Below are positions 17,069 to 26,159 of a stretch of 35,399 nucleotides of DNA, one piece after another. Each line of letters opens with the position of its first letter. Positions within the stretch are counted from its first letter, which is position 1. This DNA is from Alphaproteobacteria bacterium (GTDB taxonomy: Bacteria > Pseudomonadota > Alphaproteobacteria > Rhizobiales > Beijerinckiaceae), in contig VGDY01000018.1 in assembly GCA_016869555.1 (NCBI GenBank), positions 1-35,399 on the forward strand. Reading direction: 5' to 3'. The position numbers and the translations under genes were made by a program. Below the pieces are notes generated by a model. The model was given only the letters and a program-made list of their open reading frames with translations. It was not told where the DNA came from and did no database searches.

Positions 17069-18955
17069 TCAGCTCTGCAGCACATAGGTTCCCGGCGCGT
17101 CGCAGAGCGCCTGGCCGATCGCAGGCGGCGTAACCGGCGGGCCGGAACGCGCGGCGAGCCAGGCGGTCCATTCCGGCCACCATGAGCCTTCCCTAACCGT
17201 CGCGGTCTTCGCCCACTCTTCGGGGTCGGCGTAATGTTCGTCGTCGACGCGCGTCGTGAAGCGATAGCCGCCGCGCTTCTTTTCAGGCTCGGAAACGATG
17301 CCGGCGTTATGTCCGCCGCTGGTCAGCAGGAAGGTGATTTCGACGTCGGCGAGCAGGTGAATCTTGTAAACCGAGCGCCAGGGGGCGACATGGTCGCGCT
17401 CCGTGCCCACCGCGAAAATCGGCGCGCTGATATCATTGAGCGCGACGGCGCCGCCGTTGGCGCGAAGCCGGCCCTCGGCGAGATCATTGTTGAGGAAGAG
17501 CAGCCGAAGATATCCAGAGTGCATCTTGTAGGGCATTCGCGTCGTATCGGCGTTCCAGGCCATCATGTCGGTCATCGGCTCGCGCTCGCCCATGAGATAG
17601 GATTTGAGCGCATAGGACCAGACAAGATCGTTGGAGCGCAGCAGCTGGAACGCCCCTGCCATCTCCTTGGAATCTAGATAGCCGTGTTCCCACATCAAAT
17701 CTTCGAGGAAAGCGAGCTGGCTCTCATTGACGAAGAGCGTCAGTTCTCCCGCTTCGGTGAAATCAGTTTGCGCGGCGAGCAGCGTCAAGCTCTTGAGACG
17801 GTCGTCATTGTCTCGCGCCATTGCGGCCGCTGCGATTGCGAGCAACGTCCCGCCCAGGCAATAGCCGGCCGCGTGAATTTTTTGGTCAGGCATCAGACTG
17901 GATATCACGTCGAGCGCGGCCATGATGCCCAGCCTGCGATAGGCCTCCATAGTGAGATCGCGGTCTTCGGCGCTTGGATTGCGCCAGGAAATCATAAACA
18001 CCGTGAAGCCCTGCCCGGTCAGAAACCGCACAAGTGAATTATGCGGCGAGAGATCGAGAATGTAGTATTTCATGATCCAGGCCGGCGTAATCAGCACCGG
18101 CTCGGGCCGCACCTTTTCCGTCGTCGGCGCATATTGGATGAGCTCAATCAGCCGGTTGCGATAGATCACCTTCCCGGGCGTGATCGCGACGTTTTGACCA
18201 GGTGTGAAGGCTTCGGCGCCGACCGGCCGCTTGCCGCCGGCCCGCCGCTCCATGTCTTCGAGAAAATTCTGCAGGCCGTAGACGAGATTGACGCCGCCGG
18301 TCTCGAAGGTTCGTTGCAGCGCCTCGGGATTGGTCGCCAAGAAATTCGAGGGCGAGAACATGTCGAGCATTTGCCGCGAGGCGAATTCGACGACATTTTC
18401 ATGCTGCTTGGTGACGCCGCCGATGCCCGTCGTGGCGTTGTGCCACCATTGCTGATTGAGCAGAAAGCCTTGGTAGAGCAGGGCGTAGGGCCAGCGCCGC
18501 CACGCTTCGGCGGAAAATCTCTTATCTTGCGGCAGCGGCTCGATGCAGGCCGCCGTGTTCGGCTGCAACGCGCAGCGCCAGGCGTAGCTGGCGAAGCGCC
18601 AGCTCTTGCGCGCCGCCTTTTCGGCAAGCTGCATTTGCTTTCCCGGCGACGAGGCGAGATGCGCCGCCCAGTCCCAATAGGCGCCCGCCATGGCGGCAGG
18701 CGAAAGGCCTCCGGTCAGATGGGCGACGCTCGCATGAAGCGAGCGGTCGATGACGTCGCCGAGCGCCGCGTAACCGTATGAATCTCTGTCGGTCGCGCGT
18801 TCCGCTGCCAGAAAAGCATTGGGCCAGGCCTCGACGAAGGATTTCGACGCGAGCTGCGGAAAGCCGTGAACCAGGTTGGGTTGGACGGGGATGGCGGATG
18901 TCTGCCCTGCGGGCGCCTGATCGGGCGGCGCGATATTCGCGATGGTCGTCATCAC
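17069..18955 (-). CDS. phaC: Class I poly(3-hydroxyalkanoate) synthase
   Basis: VYRNRLIELIQYAPTTEKVRPEPVLITPAWIMKYYILDLSPHNSLV, lipase-like box GYCLGG, HNAGIVSEP. Confidence 0.95.
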   Translation of the reverse strand: MMTTIANIAPPDQAPAGQTSAIPVQPNLVHGFPQLASKSFVEAWPNAFLAAERATDRDSYGYAALGDVIDRSLHASVAHLTGGLSPAAMAGAYWDWAAHLASSPGKQMQLAEKAARKSWRFASYAWRCALQPNTAACIEPLPQDKRFSAEAWRRWPYALLYQGFLLNQQWWHNATTGIGGVTKQHENVVEFASRQMLDMFSPSNFLATNPEALQRTFETGGVNLVYGLQNFLEDMERRAGGKRPVGAEAFTPGQNVAITPGKVIYRNRLIELIQYAPTTEKVRPEPVLITPAWIMKYYILDLSPHNSLVRFLTGQGFTVFMISWRNPSAEDRDLTMEAYRRLGIMAALDVISSLMPDQKIHAAGYCLGGTLLAIAAAAMARDNDDRLKSLTLLAAQTDFTEAGELTLFVNESQLAFLEDLMWEHGYLDSKEMAGAFQLLRSNDLVWSYALKSYLMGEREPMTDMMAWNADTTRMPYKMHSGYLRLLFLNNDLAEGRLRANGGAVALNDISAPIFAVGTERDHVAPWRSVYKIHLLADVEITFLLTSGGHNAGIVSEPEKKRGGYRFTTRVDDEHYADPEEWAKTATVREGSWWPEWTAWLAARSGPPVTPPAIGQALCDAPGTYVLQS

Positions 18956-19099
18956 CTTCCTTTAGGGTGAGGCGTTCGGCGTCTGAGATTCTATTTTAGA
19001 TGATGCTGCGCCGCAACATGGGCAATAGGCCGGACTTGGCGGGGCGGCGAGCGCTACCATCTCCCCGTGAAGAAATATCGACCGCTCAGGGAGACCGTC

Positions 19100-19642
19100 A
19101 TGAGAGCTATAACCGCCGCCATGCTGACGCTCGTTTCCACTGCCGCGCTCGCCGCTCTCAAGCCTGGAGACTCCGCGCCGGACTTCACTCTGCAAGCGGC
19201 GCAGGGCGGCAAGGATTTTTCTTTCTCGCTGCGGCAGGCGCTCGAGAAGGGTCCGGTCGTTCTCTACTTTTATCCAAAGTCGTTCACCAGCGTCTGCACC
19301 GTCGAGGCGCATGAATTCGCCGAGGCCATGGATGAATTCGCCGCGATGGGCGCGAGCGTCATCGGCGTGTCGAGCGACAAGATCGCAACCCAGCGCGAAT
19401 TCTCATCGAAGGAGTGTCGGGATAAATTCCCGGTCGGCGCCGATCCCGACTTGCAGGTCGTCAACGCCTATGACGCGGCCTTCAAGGTCCCGGTCGCCGG
19501 CGCGATGTTCGCCAACCGCATCTCCTATGTCATCGCGCCCGACGGAAAGATTCTCTCGGTCGTCGAGGATTCCGGCGCGACGGCGCACATCCAGAATGCG
19601 CTCGCCGTCGTGAAGCGCTGGCGCGAGGCGCAGGGGAAGTGA
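19100..19642 (+). CDS. Exported peroxiredoxin (AhpC/TSA, BCP-like)
   Basis: Signal peptide MRAITAAMLTLVSTAALA; FYPKSFTSVCTVEAHEFAE, IGVSSDKIATQREFS. Confidence 0.9.
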   Translation: MRAITAAMLTLVSTAALAALKPGDSAPDFTLQAAQGGKDFSFSLRQALEKGPVVLYFYPKSFTSVCTVEAHEFAEAMDEFAAMGASVIGVSSDKIATQREFSSKECRDKFPVGADPDLQVVNAYDAAFKVPVAGAMFANRISYVIAPDGKILSVVEDSGATAHIQNALAVVKRWREAQGK

Positions 19643-19657
19643 GACCTCGTCCAGTAA

Positions 19658-20017
19658 TCAACGGCGGCGAATCAGCCAGCGCAACAGAACGACCTGCGCG
19701 AGCAGCGCGGCGAAATGCGTGTTCCAATTGACGAAGATCGCGCAAGGTTCGTTCTCGTCGCCGCAGCCGAAGCTTGTTTCGAGCGCGGGATCGAGCAGCC
19801 ATCCGATTGGCGCGCCGAGCGGAAAGGAGAGCGCCCGCATCGCCTCGCGCGCGAATCGCCCGGTGGCGCGCAAGCGTTCCGAGAGATCGTAATCGTCGTA
19901 AGCGGTGACATAGATCGCCAGGACGGCGATCGAGAGCGCGACAGTCGCGATCGCATAGGCCAGCCATGCGACGCGCAGCAACCGGTCTCGCCCGTCTTGC
20001 GGCGGGCCGCCGCTCAC
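19658..20017 (-). CDS. Small membrane protein of unknown function, coupled to irr
   Basis: 119 aa with 2-3 hydrophobic segments; GTG start overlaps irr stop (GTGA). Confidence 0.6.
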   Translation of the reverse strand: MSGGPPQDGRDRLLRVAWLAYAIATVALSIAVLAIYVTAYDDYDLSERLRATGRFAREAMRALSFPLGAPIGWLLDPALETSFGCGDENEPCAIFVNWNTHFAALLAQVVLLRWLIRRR

Positions 20018-20496
20018 CCCTTCTTCGGGCGAATGCGGATAATCACGTCGCAGCCGACGATTTCCATCCCCTCGGGCGGCGCCGGCAGTCGCGCGAATTC
20101 GACCGAGCCGTCGGCGGCGTCGAACATCCGGCCCGACCCTTCATCCATGAAATGATGGTGCGGCGAGATGCGCGTGTGGAAGTAGGTGCGCGGCCCCTGC
20201 ACGGCGATTTCGCGCAACAATCCCGCTTCCGCGAATTGGTTGAGCGTGTTGTAGACCGTGGAGAGCGACATGGTCAGACCGGCTTCGCGCGCCTCGGCGT
20301 GCAAGGCTTCGGCGCTCACATGGCGGTCGCCGTTGCCGAACAGCAGCCGGCTCAGGGAGAGGCGCTGAACGGTTGGGCGCAGACCGGCGGCGCGCAGCCG
20401 CGTCTTGAGGTCCGAGACCTTGGTCGCGCTTTCGGGGGATTGATCGCGCAGTTTGATCGAGCGGCCAAAACTTGTAGTCGAAGGTTGATGAGTCAT
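20014..20496 (-). CDS. irr: Fur family iron response regulator Irr
   Basis: LRAAGLRPTVQRLSLSRLLF, SLSTVYNTLNQFAEAGLLREIAVQGPRTYFHTRISPHHHFMDEGSGRMFD (HHH region typical of Irr). Confidence 0.92.
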   Translation of the reverse strand: MTHQPSTTSFGRSIKLRDQSPESATKVSDLKTRLRAAGLRPTVQRLSLSRLLFGNGDRHVSAEALHAEAREAGLTMSLSTVYNTLNQFAEAGLLREIAVQGPRTYFHTRISPHHHFMDEGSGRMFDAADGSVEFARLPAPPEGMEIVGCDVIIRIRPKKG

Positions 20497-20631
20497 TCTT
20501 CGTGACAGGCGAGCATCACTCGCTCCCTATTCCTACATTAAGCTTTTTTTAGTAGAGGGCAGCGCCCGTCCCCTGTCAAACGAAATGGCGGAAGGTGTAA
20601 TATTTCCAAAGAAGCAGCAAAGGACCGGCTA

Positions 20632-21852
20632 ATGACGCGGCGCCTTGAGCCAATACTCTGTGCAAGCATCGATCGACGCCGATTGCTCGGCGCATCGGTT
20701 CGTGCGGTCGCCGCTCTCTGGCTTGCCGGAGGTCACGCCAGGGCCGACACGTTCGAGGCGTTTTTGCAGGGCCTGTGGCCGCAGGCGCAGGCGGCAGGCG
20801 TCTCGCGCGAAACTTTCGACGCGGCGATCGCCGGACTTGCGCCTGACCCGTCGATTTCGACGAAGCCGCGCGCGCAGGCCGAATTCATTGTCTCGATTCC
20901 CGCCTATCTCGCCGGGGCTGTGACGAATGGCCGCGTCTCGCGCGGCCGCGCCGTCGCCGCGGAGCTCGCCGGTCCCTTGGGTCGAGCCCAGGCCCGCCAC
21001 GGCGTTCCAAGCGAAGTCGTCGTCGCCATTCTGGGCGTCGAAAGCAATTTCGGAACGGCGGCGGGCGGCGCCGACGCGCTGCGCGTCCTGGCGACTCTCG
21101 CCTGGCAGGGCCATCGCGCGGAAACCTTCATCGACGAATTCGTCGCGGCGCTGGTCATGCTCCAAAAGGGCTATGCGACGCGCGCGCAACTGCGCGGCTC
21201 CTGGGCCGGCGCGATGGGCCAGCCGCAATTCATGCCCTCCGCCTATCTCAAATTCGCGGAAAGCGATGAAGGCGGCGGCGCGCCGGACATCTGGCGCTCG
21301 CGCGCCGACTCTGTCTCGTCCATCGCCAATTTCCTGGCTAAATCCGGCTGGGTCGCTGGACTGCCCGCTGTCATCGAAGTTCGGCTGCCGGACGGTTTCG
21401 ACTATGGCGCCTTCGATCTCGACTTCGCCCGCTGGCGGGCGCTCGGCGTCACGCGCGCCGACGGCGGCGCGCTGCCGGCGAACGGCGCGGCGAGCCTCTA
21501 TCTGCCGACCGGCGCGGGCGGCCCCGCCTTTCTGATTACCGACAATTTCGAAGTCATCCGCCAATACAATACGTCCGACGCCTATGCGATGTCGGTCGCG
21601 CTGCTCGCCGACCGCATCGCCGGGCGCGACATTCCGCTTACGCCCTGGCCGAAGGTCGCGCCGCTGCCGACCGCCGACGTCAAGGCGATGCAGCAGCTCC
21701 TGAGCGCGCGCGGACTCTATCAGGGAACCTTCGACGGCAAGCTCGGCCGCGCGAGCCGCAACGCCGTCCACGCCTTTCAATTGAGCGCGGGCATCCAACC
21801 CGCGGACGGCTTTGCGACGAAGGAGGTTCTGGCCCGGCTGCGCGGGCGCTGA
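20632..21852 (+). CDS. Lytic murein transglycosylase (MltB family) with C-terminal peptidoglycan-binding domain
   Basis: VVAILGVESNFG, SWAGAMGQPQFMPSAYLKFA, C-terminal LLSARGLYQGTFDGKLGRASRNAVHAFQ. Confidence 0.94.
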   Translation: MTRRLEPILCASIDRRRLLGASVRAVAALWLAGGHARADTFEAFLQGLWPQAQAAGVSRETFDAAIAGLAPDPSISTKPRAQAEFIVSIPAYLAGAVTNGRVSRGRAVAAELAGPLGRAQARHGVPSEVVVAILGVESNFGTAAGGADALRVLATLAWQGHRAETFIDEFVAALVMLQKGYATRAQLRGSWAGAMGQPQFMPSAYLKFAESDEGGGAPDIWRSRADSVSSIANFLAKSGWVAGLPAVIEVRLPDGFDYGAFDLDFARWRALGVTRADGGALPANGAASLYLPTGAGGPAFLITDNFEVIRQYNTSDAYAMSVALLADRIAGRDIPLTPWPKVAPLPTADVKAMQQLLSARGLYQGTFDGKLGRASRNAVHAFQLSAGIQPADGFATKEVLARLRGR

Positions 21853-21864
21853 AACCGCTCCGGT

Positions 21865-22647
21865 TCAGATATCGAGATCGCGGTAGACGGACACTTCCCT
21901 TTCGCGCGCGGTCCGCGCCGCGTCGCCGGCGCGAATCCCGCGCCACACGTCGAAAGCCATCACCAGCGTCGTGAACAGCCCGGATATTTTTCCGATGATG
22001 AAGCTGAAGGGAAAGATCAGGCGATCCGGCGGAATGATGAATTGCCCGCCAAGAAAGATGAGGGCGGCGTTGATGAAATAGGCCGGCCGAAACAGCGATT
22101 TTTCCTCCCACGCGCTTTGCGCATAGCTGCGCGAGTTCTTCTTCACCGCGCGGTTATAGGCGGGATTTGAAAACAGGCCTCCGAACCGCCGTTTCGGGGG
22201 AAGCGCATTGGGTCCGGCGAGCAGCGCGCGATAGCTCTGACGCACCGAGGCATGCGCGAGCAGAGCGAGCAGGACATTGGCGAGCGTGAAGGCGAATTTG
22301 AGCTGGATAAAGGAGAAGGAGAGCTGCGCGGCGAGGTCGACGAAGAAGAGATGGGTAAATGCGTTAAGCGCGAAAGCCGAGCGATGATAGCTCGCGCGGT
22401 TGATGTCCTGCGTCTTCTCGTCGATGAAGGCCGCGCCGGCCTTGGTTTCGGCGCGTTCTTTGAGCACCAGACGGTCGTAGTCGTCGGTCTTGAACCGCCT
22501 TGCGATTTCTTCGATCGTCTCGCTTGGCGCGCCGCGCTTGACCTTGAAGGTCGCCTTGCTGAGGAAGGCGGAAATCCGCGTGAAGAAGCCGCGCGCCATG
22601 GCGTAATGCGCTGTGACCGAAGTGAGAAAATCTGGCTCTCCCGCCAT
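21865..22647 (-). CDS. Conserved-looking membrane protein of unknown function
   Basis: About 260 aa ORF with several hydrophobic segments (LFFVDLAAQLSFSFIQLKFAFTLANVLLALLA; YFINAALIFLGGQFIIP; FPFSFIIGKISGLFTTLVMAF); codon usage consistent. Confidence 0.6.
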   Translation of the reverse strand: MAGEPDFLTSVTAHYAMARGFFTRISAFLSKATFKVKRGAPSETIEEIARRFKTDDYDRLVLKERAETKAGAAFIDEKTQDINRASYHRSAFALNAFTHLFFVDLAAQLSFSFIQLKFAFTLANVLLALLAHASVRQSYRALLAGPNALPPKRRFGGLFSNPAYNRAVKKNSRSYAQSAWEEKSLFRPAYFINAALIFLGGQFIIPPDRLIFPFSFIIGKISGLFTTLVMAFDVWRGIRAGDAARTAREREVSVYRDLDI

Positions 22648-22815
22648 TGCGCGCACCTAAGCTGAATCGCTCGTCGCCATATTTATAGCCGCATCGCGCG
22701 CCGGCGCCGACCCTCGCCGAAGGTTGATCCGGTTCGGTCTCTTGCCCTATTTATGCTTTCTCCGATCCTCGCGCCTCCGCGTCCAGGAGTCGCCCACCCC
22801 TTGAGATGTCCCGCC

Positions 22816-24657
22816 ATGTTCAGCGCTCCTTCGCCGCCTTGCTCGATCGCCGAAGCCGCCGGGCCCGCCCGGAGGGCGGAAGCGTTGCCGGAATGGAATC
22901 TCGCCGATCTTTATCCGGCGATCGATTCGCCGCAGGTCGCGGCCGATCTCGCCAAAGCCGCGCAGCAGGTTGCGCAATTTGGCAAGGATTACCGCGGCCG
23001 GCTGAAATCGATTGCGGAAGGCGCCAACGCCAGCGCCGAGCTCGGCGCGGCGGTTGAGCGGTATGAGGCGCTGCAGGACTTGCTTGGTCGGCTGATGTCC
23101 TTCGCCGGCCTTCTCTATAGCGGCGATACGACCGATCCTGTACGCGCCAAATTTTACGGCGACGTGCAGGAGAAAGTCACCAACGCCTCGGCGCAGCTTC
23201 TCTTCTTTCAACTCGAGCTCAATCGGCTGGACGACGCGACGCTGATGGCGCCGGCGAGCGAAGCGCCGCTGTCGCGCTGGAAACCCTGGTTGGAAGACAT
23301 CCGCAAGGAAAAGCCTCACGAACTCGAGGACAAGCTGGAAGAGCTTTTCCACGAAAAATATATTTCAGGCGCCGCCGCCTGGAATCGTCTCTTCGACGAA
23401 ACCATCGCCGCTCTGCGCTTCAAGATCGCCGGCGAGGAACTCGCGATCGAGCCGGCGCTCAATCTCATGCAGGACCAGCGCGAAGATACCCGGCGCGAAG
23501 CCGCCCAGGCGATCGGCGCGACGCTGAAAAACAATCTGCGCACCTTCTCGCTGATCACCAACACTCTGGCGAAGGACAAGGAAATCTCCGATCGCTGGCG
23601 CGGCTTCGAGGACGTAGCCGACTCGCGTCATCTCTCCAATCGCGTCGAACGAGAGGTCGTCGAAGCGCTCGCCCAGGCGGTGGAAAATGCGCATCCGCGC
23701 TTGTCGCATCGCTATTACAGGCTCAAGGCGAAATGGTTCGGCAAGGACGCGCTCGACTATTGGGACCGCGGCGCGCCGCTGCCGGCGACGCCGGCCAAGC
23801 GCTATTCCTGGCCCGAGGCGCGCGAAATCGTGCTTGACGCCTACAATGGTTTTGCGCCGCGCATGGCGGAGATCGCCGGCCGCTTTTTCGAGAGAAGCTG
23901 GATCGACGCGCCGGTGCGCCCCGGCAAGGCGCCGGGCGCCTTCGCGCATCCGACCGTTCCGTCCGCCCATCCCTATGTGCTGCTGAATTTTCAAGGCAAG
24001 ACCCGCGACGTGATGACGCTCGCGCATGAACTCGGCCATGGCGTGCATCAGGTGCTTGCGGCGCGACAGGGCGCCTTGATGGCGCCGACGCCGCTCACCC
24101 TCGCCGAGACGGCGTCGGTCTTCGGCGAAATGCTGACCTTCCGCGCCCTTATCGCGCAGGCGTCGGACAAGGCGCAGAAGCGCGCGCTGCTCGCCTCGAA
24201 AGTCGAGGACATGCTCAACACCGTCGTGCGGCAGATGGCGTTCTATGCCTTCGAGCGGAAGGTGCATAACGAACGGCGCGAGGGCGAACTGACCGCCGAC
24301 CAGATTTGCGAATTATGGATGAGCGTCCAGGGCGAAAGCCTCGGCCCTTCGATCCGGCTGGGGCCCGGCTATGAAACCTTCTGGGCCTATATTCCGCATT
24401 TCATTCATTCGCCGTTCTATGTCTACGCCTACGCCTTCGGCGATTGCCTGGTGAATTCGCTCTATGGCGTCTACCAGAAGGCGCATGAAGGGTTCGCCGA
24501 GCGCTATTTCGCGCTGCTCGAAGCCGGCGGCGCCAAGCCCTACGCGGAATTGCTCAAGCCATTCGGACTCGACGCCCGCGACCCGGCGTTCTGGAGTATC
24601 GGGCTTGAAATGATTGAGGGCCTGATCGCTGAGTTGGAGGCGATGGAGGACGCCTAG
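22816..24657 (+). CDS. pepF: M3 family oligoendopeptidase F
   Basis: MTLAHELGHGVHQVLAA (HExxH), FVYAYAFGDCLVNSLY, overall PepF architecture. Confidence 0.94.
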   Translation: MFSAPSPPCSIAEAAGPARRAEALPEWNLADLYPAIDSPQVAADLAKAAQQVAQFGKDYRGRLKSIAEGANASAELGAAVERYEALQDLLGRLMSFAGLLYSGDTTDPVRAKFYGDVQEKVTNASAQLLFFQLELNRLDDATLMAPASEAPLSRWKPWLEDIRKEKPHELEDKLEELFHEKYISGAAAWNRLFDETIAALRFKIAGEELAIEPALNLMQDQREDTRREAAQAIGATLKNNLRTFSLITNTLAKDKEISDRWRGFEDVADSRHLSNRVEREVVEALAQAVENAHPRLSHRYYRLKAKWFGKDALDYWDRGAPLPATPAKRYSWPEAREIVLDAYNGFAPRMAEIAGRFFERSWIDAPVRPGKAPGAFAHPTVPSAHPYVLLNFQGKTRDVMTLAHELGHGVHQVLAARQGALMAPTPLTLAETASVFGEMLTFRALIAQASDKAQKRALLASKVEDMLNTVVRQMAFYAFERKVHNERREGELTADQICELWMSVQGESLGPSIRLGPGYETFWAYIPHFIHSPFYVYAYAFGDCLVNSLYGVYQKAHEGFAERYFALLEAGGAKPYAELLKPFGLDARDPAFWSIGLEMIEGLIAELEAMEDA

Positions 24658-24694
24658 ATCGCATTCACGAATCTTCGATTCATGAATGCGATCT
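24656..24694 (+). repeat. Long palindrome at the pepF stop codon
   Basis: AGATCGCATTCA-C-GAATC-TTC-GATTC-A-TGAATGCGATCT: 17 bp of pairing with one mismatch and 3-nt loop. Confidence 0.7.
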
Positions 24695-24710
24695 GGTTTC
24701 TTGAATTGAC

Positions 24711-24753
24711 GCATTTTCTACGCCGAACCGGCATCCACTTCGGCGGAAAATGC
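24711..24753. repeat. REP-like palindromic element
   Basis: GCATTTTC-TA-CGCCGAA-CCGGCATCCAC-TTCGGCG-GAAAATGC; same skeleton as the element at 31806-31860. Confidence 0.75.
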
Positions 24754-24788
24754 TCTAATCGGCGCGATACGACACGCGCGCCAAACTA

Positions 24789-24813
24789 AAACGCCGGCGT
24801 TGAGCCGGCGTTT
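24789..24813. terminator. Bidirectional terminator hairpin
   Basis: AAACGCCGGC-GTTGA-GCCGGCGTTT flanked by T/A tracts. Confidence 0.7.
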
Positions 24814-24840
24814 GTTGTTGGAAGAAGCTGTGTCAGGCGC

Positions 24841-25212
24841 TTAATTCTGGCCGCCTCTGATCACGATTATTTCGCCGTCGCAGGCGGCTTCGCCGTTATA
24901 TACGTTGTGGGCGCCCTCGACGGGCTTGCCGGTCCATACGCAATTTTTCTTGGAATCGCTGCGGTCCACGAGTTTGACCTTGTAAACGCCGCCCGCGAAT
25001 TCGCCGTCGAGCTTGTAGGTCAGCACCGTGCCGTTATCGAGTTGCAATTCGCCCTTGCCGGAAACCTTGTCGCCTTCCGTCGCGACGCTCCACGTGCCCT
25101 GCGCGCGTTTGATGCCAGCCTTGTTCGCTTCGGTCACATTCCACTGCCCCGCATAGGCCGATGCGCTAAAGGCGACGGCGGCAAGGGCCGTCGTCAAAGC
25201 AAGCTTGATCAT
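24841..25212 (-). CDS. Secreted/periplasmic protein of unknown function
   Basis: Signal peptide MIKLALTTALAAVAFSASAYA; compact 100-aa mature domain with two Cys. Confidence 0.7.
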   Translation of the reverse strand: MIKLALTTALAAVAFSASAYAGQWNVTEANKAGIKRAQGTWSVATEGDKVSGKGELQLDNGTVLTYKLDGEFAGGVYKVKLVDRSDSKKNCVWTGKPVEGAHNVYNGEAACDGEIIVIRGGQN

Positions 25213-25413
25213 TTTTCGTGCTCCCATAGAGTGTTGTGATGAGCAGCATATCGGCCGCAGCGCCAACTGGGGCTTGTGAAATGCGGCTATCAAGCCTTTT
25301 TGCGTCCGGGCGCTTTGGCGCGCGAACGACGGCGGAACAAAGCGTGATATCGTGCAAGATGTCAATTAATTTCGCCCTGACGAACGTTAAGCGCTCGATG
25401 TAAGGGACGTCGA

Positions 25414-26082
25414 ATGTTCGAAGTAAAAAGCTCGCGTCGCGTGGACGACTACATCGCCGCGGCGCTGATTTCAAAAAAAGAAGCGCAGGAGGAAACGCTT
25501 GCGGCAAATACGCGCGCTGGTCTGCCCGCGATCGACGTTTCGCCGCCGCAAGGCAAGTTGCTGCATCTGCTCGCCTGCGCCATCGGCGCGAGACGGATTC
25601 TCGAAATCGGAACGCTCGGGGGTTATTCGACGATCTGGCTGGCCCGGGCGGTGGGCGAGGGCGGCAAGGTCGTCACCTTCGAAGTCGATGCGCGACACGC
25701 CGAGGTCGCGCGAGCCAATATTGCCCGCGAAGGCATGGGCGCGCGCGTCGATCTGCGCGTCGGCGCGGCGCTCGATCTGCTGCCGCAACTCGAAGCGGAG
25801 CGAGCCGGGTCCTTCGACCTCGCCTTCATCGACGCCGACAAGCCCAACAACGCCGCCTATTTCGCCTATGCGCTGAAGATGTCGCGGCCAGGCGCGCTGA
25901 TCATCGTCGACAATGTCGTGCGGGAAGGCGCGGTCGCCGATCCTTCGCAAACCGACGGCGGCGCGGTCGGGGCGCGCGCCTTGTTTGAGGCCGTCGCCGC
26001 TGAAACGCGCGTTGAGGCGACGGCGGTGCAAACCGTCGGCGCCAAGGGCTGGGATGGCTTCCTTATCGCCCGCGTCATATAG
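25414..26082 (+). CDS. SAM-dependent O-methyltransferase (caffeoyl-CoA/catechol OMT-like)
   Basis: RRILEIGTLGGYSTIWLARAVGEGGKVVTFEVDARHAEVARANI, DLAFIDADKPNNAAYF, LIIVDNVVREG. Confidence 0.93.
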   Translation: MFEVKSSRRVDDYIAAALISKKEAQEETLAANTRAGLPAIDVSPPQGKLLHLLACAIGARRILEIGTLGGYSTIWLARAVGEGGKVVTFEVDARHAEVARANIAREGMGARVDLRVGAALDLLPQLEAERAGSFDLAFIDADKPNNAAYFAYALKMSRPGALIIVDNVVREGAVADPSQTDGGAVGARALFEAVAAETRVEATAVQTVGAKGWDGFLIARVI

Positions 26083-26159
26083 CCGCCGGACCATGCCGCC
26101 TTTGGACGCGTCCATCAGCTGGTAACGCGCTCCGTGACGAGCGTCGGCGGCAAGCGCTT

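Noticed and set aside
20629-21798. 389-aa minus-strand ORF opposite the lytic transglycosylase
   Set aside because: Shadow ORF; the plus strand has a canonical MltB plus peptidoglycan-binding architecture.
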